In this document: positions 17,592 to 24,268 of the stretch, one piece after another | Numbering within the stretch: the first letter of the stretch is position 1 | Layout of the letters: each line of letters begins with the position of its first letter | Source of the DNA: Chthonomonas sp. UBA6659 | Lineage (GTDB): Bacteria > Armatimonadota > Fimbriimonadia > Fimbriimonadales > Fimbriimonadaceae | DNA: 58,403 bases | Direction: 5' to 3' | NCBI GenBank assembly: GCA_002455425.1 | Contig: DKKT01000086.1 | Location: 317-58,719, forward strand | The notes under the pieces: generated by a model | What the model saw: the letters and a program-made list of their open reading frames with translations, nothing else | What the model was told of the DNA's origin: nothing | Database searches by the model: none | Made by a program: the position numbers and the translations under genes

Positions 17592-18347
17592 ATGCCCAGC
17601 ATCGTTCTCACCATCGACTGCGAAGGCGCACATCACGATCGGTGCTTCACCAAGGAGTACATCGATGTGTGCGAGTCCGAGTTCGTTCCCGCGACCTGGC
17701 TGATCCATGTGTCCATGAAGGATCCCAGCGCGAACACGAAGTTCTACTGGCACGAGTTCTATCACAAGATTCCGGCTTGGCACGAGATCGGGCTCAAGGT
17801 CAACTTCGAGAACGAACGCGGCTATGTCGAGGATGAGAAGGAGCGAGGGAACATCATTCGCATTGCGAAGGAAACCTTGAAGTCCCACCAGATCAAGGTC
17901 ACGTCGTTCCGCGCCGGGTGCTTTGCCCTCATGCCCTCCGACATCAAGTACCTCGAGGATATCGGGATCGTGGTGGACAGTTCTATCGTTCCGGACGCCG
18001 AGTACAAGATGTTCGTCGATTGGAAGGGTGCCCCTCATGAGCCTTACCACAGCGCCCCGGATTCCCTTCACCAAGAAGGCTCGAATCGAATCCTGCATGT
18101 GCCGGTCGCGACCCAAAACGGACACATGGCCTATCTCGATCGCGGCTTCGAAGAACTGAAACCGCTGTTCGACGCAAATCTCGATCGCGAAGTCATCTGC
18201 ATCGGCTTGCGCGATTACTTCGACTCGGTCGCCGACCTCCGGCAGACGATTCGCTACTTCCGAGAGAAGGGGGCTCACTTTACGACGCTCACGCAGTGTG
18301 CGAGCGAGCATTATGAGCATCACCCTGAATTCGCGATGGCCCGGTAA
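17592..18347 (+). CDS. divergent polysaccharide-deacetylase-fold protein
   Basis: 251 residues with the outline of a NodB/CE4 domain: an early TIDCEG in place of TxDDG, WHEIG in place of the GHEIGxH metal motif, FRAG in place of RxPY/RAG, and VVDSSI and HVPV further on. The second metal histidine of the usual H-x3-H is missing (HEIGLKVNF), so deacetylase activity is doubtful. There is no signal peptide. ATG 17592 starts 2 bases after the upstream stop. Together with the oxidoreductase and the GH65-like lipoprotein it forms a three-gene run ended by a strong hairpin. Family assignment is by motif order only. Confidence 0.65.
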   Translation: MPSIVLTIDCEGAHHDRCFTKEYIDVCESEFVPATWLIHVSMKDPSANTKFYWHEFYHKIPAWHEIGLKVNFENERGYVEDEKERGNIIRIAKETLKSHQIKVTSFRAGCFALMPSDIKYLEDIGIVVDSSIVPDAEYKMFVDWKGAPHEPYHSAPDSLHQEGSNRILHVPVATQNGHMAYLDRGFEELKPLFDANLDREVICIGLRDYFDSVADLRQTIRYFREKGAHFTTLTQCASEHYEHHPEFAMAR

Positions 18348-18361
18348 GCCGGTCCCGAAAG

Positions 18362-18396
18362 TTCAAGGGTCCGCAGCTTCGCTGCGGACCCTTGAA
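18362..18396. terminator. long hairpin terminator, convergent genes
   Basis: A 15-16 bp perfect stem (TTCAAGGGTCCGCAGC paired to its complement) with a 3-5 base loop begins 14 bases after the plus-strand stop. It lacks a U-tract but is symmetric, so it can stop transcripts from both sides; the phytase gene ends at 18458 on the other strand. Confidence 0.7.
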
Positions 18397-18457
18397 CCTT
18401 GGATCGAGCCACGTATCCCCGGCCCGGCGTCATCCCACCTGACCCAGGCGGCAGCCC

Positions 18458-19564
18458 TTACCGACCTTCTCTCCTCTGAGAGGGAGGCGAAGCGGGGCGT
18501 AAGCCGAAATCGGCCCACGAGAAGAACAGGAAGTTCTTGGGACCGGAGTTCATCGCCACCAGGAGCCCCTTGGGGAACTTGGGGCCCAACGGAGCCGAGA
18601 CGATCTCGATGCCATCGGTCTCGTCAGCCGGGGACTTGAAGATCGCGATTTCCTTCGCTTGGTCGTGAGGTCGCCCGCCAGTTCCTTCGCGTGGGAACAC
18701 GTGGAATTCGCTTCGACCCGCAATCTGGTCCGTCGCCACGAGATAGCCGGTGCCGTCGGGTTGGGCCCAGATCGCAAGGCCCTCGCGATCACCCTCCCAC
18801 CCGGTCGTCCCGAAGAGGGCGAGCTCACGGTTGGCGTCGGCAGCAGCCGGATCGGCGGCGTACTTGCGGATTCCCGCCCCCTCGTCCGAGTAGTAAACCC
18901 ATCCGAGCGCATCATCGACGGCCACAGCCTCGATCTCGCCGGTGCCGCTGAATTGGCCGAATCGCCGCACCTCGGCGAGGTCGACCTTGCCGTCTGCGGA
19001 GGTCACGAGTCGATACTGACCGAGGTAGGCACCGCTCGGCCCTTCCTTGCGGCTCACGATCGCATAGATCTCTCCGTCCTGGGGACGCCGAAACAGGGCA
19101 ATTCCCATCGGCGCAGCGGCTTCGCCGGCGGCGTCCGGGAACACGGTGGTCTTTCCGGTGATGTCCGTCAGTTTCCCCGCGCCATCGATCGCGTACACGA
19201 CCAAACGCGATCGCTTTCGCTCGGTAGCTACGGCGATGTCGACCGATTTCCCCCGAAGGTTGAACCCGTACTCGATGTCGACGTTGTTGGGTCGGTCGAG
19301 CGGCGTGATCTTCTGTCGGAGCTTTCCATCGAGGCCAAAGACGTAGAGTCCCCCATCCTTCTCGATCTTGTCCGTCGCGACCACCACGCTTCGCGTCGGA
19401 TCGGTCGGATGCACCCAAATCGCCGGGTCATCCGGATCATGGGGTACCGGATCGCTGGTCAAGACAGGCTTGACGTCGGTCATCACTTGCTTCGCGGTCT
19501 GGGCCACGGTGACTCCCGCGATGCCCGCGAGAACAGCTGCGGCGCCGATACTCACTTTTTTCAC
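18458..19564 (-). CDS. secreted beta-propeller phytase (BPP)
   Basis: 368 residues. A signal peptide (MKKVSIGAAAVLAGIAGVTVAQ) precedes a six-bladed propeller. Diagnostic segments are DDPAIWVHPTDPTRSVVVATDK near the start, YGFNLRGKSVDIAVATER, SDEGAGIRKY and DREGLAIW, the acidic calcium-binding pattern of alkaline phytases (phytate dephosphorylation, phosphate scavenging outside the cell). A TTG at 19576 would add four residues but has its Shine-Dalgarno directly adjacent; GTG 19564 gives a cleaner signal peptide and starts just after the pseudopilin stop (19567). It is probably co-transcribed with that pseudopilin. Confidence 0.9.
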   Translation of the reverse strand: MKKVSIGAAAVLAGIAGVTVAQTAKQVMTDVKPVLTSDPVPHDPDDPAIWVHPTDPTRSVVVATDKIEKDGGLYVFGLDGKLRQKITPLDRPNNVDIEYGFNLRGKSVDIAVATERKRSRLVVYAIDGAGKLTDITGKTTVFPDAAGEAAAPMGIALFRRPQDGEIYAIVSRKEGPSGAYLGQYRLVTSADGKVDLAEVRRFGQFSGTGEIEAVAVDDALGWVYYSDEGAGIRKYAADPAAADANRELALFGTTGWEGDREGLAIWAQPDGTGYLVATDQIAGRSEFHVFPREGTGGRPHDQAKEIAIFKSPADETDGIEIVSAPLGPKFPKGLLVAMNSGPKNFLFFSWADFGLRPASPPSQRREGR

Positions 19565-19566
19565 GG

Positions 19567-20412
19567 TTATTGACAACCCTCGTCATCGCTCGCGGGTGCC
19601 GTCCAGGGGCCGCAATCGCTTGCTGCGCTTCCGCGGCCCGGTGGGTAGGACCAGTTCGTTCGCACGGTCAGATCACCCCGCCATACGGCCTTTTTCCAAC
19701 GAGCACTCGTGTCGAGGAAGATGAAGTTGCTGCCGCCGTTGTGCGGGAACGAGTAACCGACCCAAGCGCCTTGTCGCCAGGTCGTAGGCTTCGGGTTCGA
19801 CCAACCCGACACCAGTTCATCGCCCTCCAGCTCGGACCGACTCCCTTCGAGGAAGAGGAACGAGTTCGACAGGTTCTCCCATCGCGAGAGTTCCGGGCCT
19901 TCGATGTTCGGGTACTGGGTATCGGTCAAGTGCTCGTTGATCGAGTAGCTCAGGTAGTAGTAATACAGGCCATCGGGGGCTCGACGCAAGCCCCAGGCGG
20001 TCGTGGGATAGTCGCTCGGGTAGCCGAAGTCATCCAACGACGACGTATCCAGTTCCTGCCGAACCGGATTGCTCGGGCAGGTGAAGACGTTGTTGCCGCC
20101 GGCTCCCTTTTGGATGTCGTTGGGTGCCTTTGTGGCCAGATAGGGGGAGATGTGGAACATCCAGAGGTCTTTGCCCCAGTCGCCGTCGACGTAGTCGGCT
20201 CCGCTTCCCTGACTGGCTGACATGATGCGATCGTCGTTATCGTTCAAGTACAGCATCATCGCCGTCCCCATCTGCTTCATGTTGTTGAGGCACGCCGTCT
20301 TCTTGGCGGCGTTCTTGGCTTGCGCGAAGACAGGAAACAGGATGGCGGCCAGGATCGCGATGATCGCGATCACGACCAGAAGTTCGATCAGAGTAAACGC
20401 ACGGTGCTTCAT
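19567..20412 (-). CDS. type II/IV pseudopilin with prepilin methylation motif
   Basis: 281 residues. The N-terminus MKHRA-FTLIELLVV... has the prepilin peptidase site (Ala at -1 rather than Gly), Phe at +1, Glu at +5, a roughly 20-residue hydrophobic helix, then FPVFAQAKNAAKKTACLNNMKQMGTAMMLYLNDNDDR. This style is abundant in Armatimonadota and Planctomycetota. The C-terminal domain has a cysteine pair in the last 20 residues and repeated aromatic patches (YYYYLSYSINEH). GGAG sits 5 bases before ATG 20412; the frame is open upstream but without function. The product is either a secretion pseudopilin or a surface protein anchored by its N-terminal helix. Confidence 0.88.
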   Translation of the reverse strand: MKHRAFTLIELLVVIAIIAILAAILFPVFAQAKNAAKKTACLNNMKQMGTAMMLYLNDNDDRIMSASQGSGADYVDGDWGKDLWMFHISPYLATKAPNDIQKGAGGNNVFTCPSNPVRQELDTSSLDDFGYPSDYPTTAWGLRRAPDGLYYYYLSYSINEHLTDTQYPNIEGPELSRWENLSNSFLFLEGSRSELEGDELVSGWSNPKPTTWRQGAWVGYSFPHNGGSNFIFLDTSARWKKAVWRGDLTVRTNWSYPPGRGSAASDCGPWTAPASDDEGCQ

Positions 20413-20502
20413 AGGCTCCTCGGGCCACGGCGGGCCGACCAAGAGTATGCGAGGGGTCCGTTAACGGCTGGTTACCATGTTGTTAAGGACACAGAACCGC
20501 AA

Positions 20503-22194
20503 TCACCTAGGTGCGGGCGGGACCGAGGGGCAAGGAGCCAGGAGGAGAGACGCCTCCCCTTCTTCGACGAGTTCAGCGCTCAATCGATAGTGGCGCCTGC
20601 CACCGACCGCTTCTTGAGCCACCACTGAAACGCCGCGCAAGTTCACGCTGTTCGGCTGCGGCCCGAGCCCGCTCGGGCCAAGCAACTCGAACCCCGTCGG
20701 CCCAGGCGTTCCGTTCCACGCGACGCGCACTCCGGTGAGGCCGTTGATGGCTCGCATCGGGCGCGGATCGAGGGTTCGGAGCGGGCTTCGAAGCGCATTG
20801 AGGGTTGGGTCGACCGTCGATGCCGAAGCGTATTGAAACAGGCCCTTGCGCAGGCCCTCCATCGGGTCGGGAACAGACGCGCGGCGCGCGGCAAGCCCAG
20901 CCTGAAGCTGCGCCGCACGAAGCTTCAAGTGCGTCGACTGGGCCAGTGAACCGGCAACCGTCAGCCACGCAGCGGCCCGGCGACCCGGAACTCCGAACCC
21001 GAGCGACCATGTCGGCCAATCGAAGGAGGCGTCGGCCCCGCTCCAATCCGGCTCTTCGGCGGCGGCAGATGTGGCGAGCAACGCGTACGCGGCCGCCAGC
21101 TCGAGGCCGACGCCGTTCGTGCCAAAGGGAAGACTTCGCCCGGTGACCGGATCGGCATACGACCTCAAACTGACTGACCCGTCCGTCGCCAATCCCTCGG
21201 CGAGTTCTGCCACCCGCTCGGTTCGACTTCCAAGACGGTTGAGGAGTGCCAGCCTGACGATCGACGCCGGATCCTGTGCCGAGACCGGTTCCGGATCGAG
21301 GAGCGGTCCTTGCACCAGCCCTCGACCCGGCGGAAGGAAGAGCATGGGAAATTGGACGCTCAGCTTCGGTTCCACGCAGAAGGTCACCGAGCCTTCGTCG
21401 AGCTGCGCTCCAGGACTCGCGGTCTTCGAGAGGATCTGAACACCGAAGCCCCCTTTCGTGGCTTGAAGCGCGGCGAACGGCACGACCGCTCCTGGACGAT
21501 CGAAGCGCCATGTGGCGGTAAGGCGAGTGTCTTCGGGCCGGACTTCGACTCCTTGTAGTTTGGGCGTCGGTCCGACCCAAGACGCCTCATGCTTCGAAAA
21601 CGATAGGGCGAGGCGCCCGAGTTCGTTTGCGTTCGTGGTCGAGAAGTCGCGAAGTCCAAGGGGAAGAACGAACCGTACCCAACCGCGATACGCCTCGACC
21701 GTCTCCAATCGGTAATTGCCTGGCTGTCCAACCAGCCGCCACGCGGCTCGCCCCCCGACGCAAATCGCACCGATCGGCGGTTGCGCCTCCTGAAATGAAA
21801 TCAAGCACCACTGGCCGGAAGGCGTCGGCTTTCCCGGACCGACGCTCCCCTCCTTCCATGTGAGGAACGGGTTCAGGGTGGATCCGATGCGGAGCGACAC
21901 CCCTTGTGGGAAGTAGAGTTCGAAGCCGGGCGACAGGAAGGAAACGCGAATCCGACTCGGCATCCGGCCCGATGACGTTCCGAGGTCGATCTCGGTGCCC
22001 CAGCTGTCCGCGCTCGAGGTTTGCCACCGTTTAGGCTCTCCAAGAAGCCTGAACGTGTCGGCACGAGGCCGCTTGGACCGGAACCCGTCCCTTTGAATCG
22101 TGAAACCGGGGACCCGCGGGAGGCGTTCGAAAGCGAAGCGCCCGACTTCGACCGGGGTCGCTAGGAGCGTCGTGGCGAGCAGTACGGTCGTCAC
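20503..22194 (-). CDS. hypothetical secreted protein
   Basis: 563 residues, not recognised. A short hydrophobic N-terminus (TVLLATTLLATPVEVG) may be a signal sequence. The first 290 residues are rich in beta-type alternation and aromatic residues (WKEGSVGPG, GYRLETVEAYRGWVRFVLPLG), suggesting an Ig- or lectin-like fold; the region from about 330 to 470 is Ala/Leu-rich and probably helical (LELAAAYALLATSAAAEE, LRAAQLQAGLAARR). It starts 3 bases after the stop of the LptD-like gene, so it belongs to the same transcript and may act in the same envelope process. No catalytic motif was found. Confidence 0.6.
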   Translation of the reverse strand: MTTVLLATTLLATPVEVGRFAFERLPRVPGFTIQRDGFRSKRPRADTFRLLGEPKRWQTSSADSWGTEIDLGTSSGRMPSRIRVSFLSPGFELYFPQGVSLRIGSTLNPFLTWKEGSVGPGKPTPSGQWCLISFQEAQPPIGAICVGGRAAWRLVGQPGNYRLETVEAYRGWVRFVLPLGLRDFSTTNANELGRLALSFSKHEASWVGPTPKLQGVEVRPEDTRLTATWRFDRPGAVVPFAALQATKGGFGVQILSKTASPGAQLDEGSVTFCVEPKLSVQFPMLFLPPGRGLVQGPLLDPEPVSAQDPASIVRLALLNRLGSRTERVAELAEGLATDGSVSLRSYADPVTGRSLPFGTNGVGLELAAAYALLATSAAAEEPDWSGADASFDWPTWSLGFGVPGRRAAAWLTVAGSLAQSTHLKLRAAQLQAGLAARRASVPDPMEGLRKGLFQYASASTVDPTLNALRSPLRTLDPRPMRAINGLTGVRVAWNGTPGPTGFELLGPSGLGPQPNSVNLRGVSVVAQEAVGGRRHYRLSAELVEEGEASLLLAPCPSVPPAPR

Positions 22195-22197
22195 CGA

Positions 22198-24228
22198 CTA
22201 ATTGAACGTCGCGCCGAGGAGTTCAAACCCGATCCGCTTGGTTCGATTCGACCAGCTCAGCCCGATTTCGCGGTACCCGACCCGATAGCCCACGACGAAA
22301 CTGTAATCGAGGAAGCTAGAACCCGAATAGCGATCGAGCGAGTAAGCCGTGCCTATTCGCCAAAGTGGGCTGAAGCGGAACGAGAGGTCGGCGCTGGCGT
22401 TGAGGCGATCGATGTCGAGACTCTTCGAGCCGAGCATGCGGAAAGAGATCGGGCCCTGGTTGAAGTAGGTTTGCGCGGTCACCCGGTGTCGACCGAGGAT
22501 CGAAGCGTTGAAGCCGTCATCAAGGTAGTCGTACCCCAGAACGACCGATGAGGACGGTCCGAGTCGGGTACTGAAGTTCGTCGACAGTCCTGTCGTCAAC
22601 CCTTGCTTGACGTTGTGTCCGACCAGGTGGCTCACGGTGAGTGAGCCGCCGATCGAGGCGGTCGGTCCGAGGGTGATCGGCGTGAGGTGGAATCGTGTTC
22701 GTAGCCCGACGCTACTCTGGAACTGAGAGGACGCCGCCGAGTCCCACTGGATCTGGGACGCCGATAGACCATAGGTCATGTTCACCGGCAGCTTCCCAAG
22801 CTTCACCGGGTCTTTGTCGACGTCAAAGAAGATCTGCTTGTTCTCGTAAGGCAATCCGGAAAGCGTCTTTCCGACGTTGGCGGTCGCGTTGGCTTGCCAT
22901 CCATCGAACTGGCGTCCCACGTTGACCGTGCCGAACAGGCCGCTGTGGTTTGGGAGATCGATCTGGGCGTTCACCGTGCTTCGGCTGTCGAGCTTGTAGA
23001 ACTGTCGGATGCCGAGACCCCAGTCGTTCCGAAGCAGACCGTTCACCGTGAGCCCACCATCCATTTCGTCGCCCCGGTTCCAGCGGAGTTCGTAGTCGAG
23101 CGACGTGCCGCGAGTCGCCCCGACACCACCCCCATAGCGCGTTCCCGACCGAAGCCGAAGAAGGCTGGTTTGACCGGGCTTCAGCGAGAGGTAGTGCGGA
23201 TAATCGATCGCCAGCTGGTTGTTCGTGACGTTGATGAACTGATCGGTGACGATCGGTGTGTTGACCGACGCGTTGAGCTGGAACAGGGGCAGGCGCATCA
23301 CCCGCGCGCCCCCCACGATCAGCTCGGCGCGGTGGAACTGGATCTCGCGCCCGGGGTAAGCGACCACCTTCTTGGCGGACACCAGCGTCACGGCGTTCCC
23401 GATGTCCGTGAACGTGAAGTACGTTCTCGGCGCTGCTCCCTGATAGGGCGTAATGCCGCCGGAGGTGACGTCGACGAGGCCGAGTCGCGAGCGGGGCTCG
23501 GTGTCCACGAAGACGTAGGGGGCCTGATCGAGGACGCGAGGCGTCCGGTCCACGTAGGTCGTCAAGCCGATCCCACGGCGCTGGTTCAGTCTGAAATAGA
23601 CCTCTTGATACTCGCGCGTCTCCTTGCCGAATTTGACTCGTGCCTTACGCGCCTTGACTTCATAGGTATTGAGCTGGACTTGAACGTCGTCGGCTTCGAG
23701 TTCGAAATCCTTGTAGCGCACCTTGACCCCGTAGTCGGCGCCGGAGGCGACCACCGTACTGTATTCGGGGCTGTAAACGAGGTAAGTCGGGGCGACGATC
23801 TCGACGAACTCGCGCGCGGTCGAGAGCAACGCGCGATCGGCGACGAACTCGTAGGTCATCGTTGCACTGGCTCGGTACGTCGGGAACGCGCTCACAGTGA
23901 TCGTGGCGGTTCCAGCGGCGTTCGAGGTCATGCTCGCCCGAGCCATACCGTTGATCGTGGGCACGACGCTCTCCCGGAAAGAGCCCAGATTCGTTTGGAA
24001 GACGATTTGAGTGCCATCCGGCACGTTCCGGCCCGCGTGGTCGGTGACTTGAGCGGTGACCCAAACGTTACTCCGCCCGTCGGCGAGGCTGATCCAGGGG
24101 TTCGCCCCGAGGCGCACGGCGCCGTCGCCGGCCCATGCCGCAACGGCCAAGCACCAAAGCACCAAAAGCCCTCCGATCCGGAGAGCTCCATTCGACGCCA
24201 TCGGCTTCATCATCCTTAATCCGACCAT
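22198..24228 (-). CDS. Ig-like plus LptD/OstA-like outer-membrane barrel protein
   Basis: 676 residues. After a signal peptide (GGLLVLWCLAVAAWA) residues 45-135 resemble a bacterial Ig-like (Big_1) domain (VTAQVTDHAGRNVPDGTQIVF, GMARASMTSNAAGTATITVSA). Residues 170-330 look like an OstA/LptA beta-jellyroll (ELEADDVQVQLNTYEVKARKARV, later VVAYPGREIQFHRAELIVGGARVMRLPLFQL, matching the LptD block before PxFYLPY). From about 350 the protein alternates polar and hydrophobic residues with many aromatics, as a beta-barrel does, ending IGFELLGATFN. Lipopolysaccharide assembly is inferred from this order. The start is uncertain: ATG 24228 has no Shine-Dalgarno, while the internal ATGs at 24210 or 24201 would also work. 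Confidence 0.6.
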   Translation of the reverse strand: MVGLRMMKPMASNGALRIGGLLVLWCLAVAAWAGDGAVRLGANPWISLADGRSNVWVTAQVTDHAGRNVPDGTQIVFQTNLGSFRESVVPTINGMARASMTSNAAGTATITVSAFPTYRASATMTYEFVADRALLSTAREFVEIVAPTYLVYSPEYSTVVASGADYGVKVRYKDFELEADDVQVQLNTYEVKARKARVKFGKETREYQEVYFRLNQRRGIGLTTYVDRTPRVLDQAPYVFVDTEPRSRLGLVDVTSGGITPYQGAAPRTYFTFTDIGNAVTLVSAKKVVAYPGREIQFHRAELIVGGARVMRLPLFQLNASVNTPIVTDQFINVTNNQLAIDYPHYLSLKPGQTSLLRLRSGTRYGGGVGATRGTSLDYELRWNRGDEMDGGLTVNGLLRNDWGLGIRQFYKLDSRSTVNAQIDLPNHSGLFGTVNVGRQFDGWQANATANVGKTLSGLPYENKQIFFDVDKDPVKLGKLPVNMTYGLSASQIQWDSAASSQFQSSVGLRTRFHLTPITLGPTASIGGSLTVSHLVGHNVKQGLTTGLSTNFSTRLGPSSSVVLGYDYLDDGFNASILGRHRVTAQTYFNQGPISFRMLGSKSLDIDRLNASADLSFRFSPLWRIGTAYSLDRYSGSSFLDYSFVVGYRVGYREIGLSWSNRTKRIGFELLGATFN

Positions 24229-24237
24229 GAGGCAGGA

Positions 24238-24262
24238 AGGCCGGGCCCTGTGGGCCCGGCCT
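24238..24262. terminator. hairpin after the 963-residue secreted protein
   Basis: Perfect 11-bp stem AGGCCGGGCCC / GGGCCCGGCCT with a 3-base loop, located 6 bases beyond the minus-strand stop at 24269. No U-tract follows; it may be partial, because the LptD-like gene begins only 10 bases further on. Confidence 0.6.
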
Positions 24263-24268
24263 GGGGTC

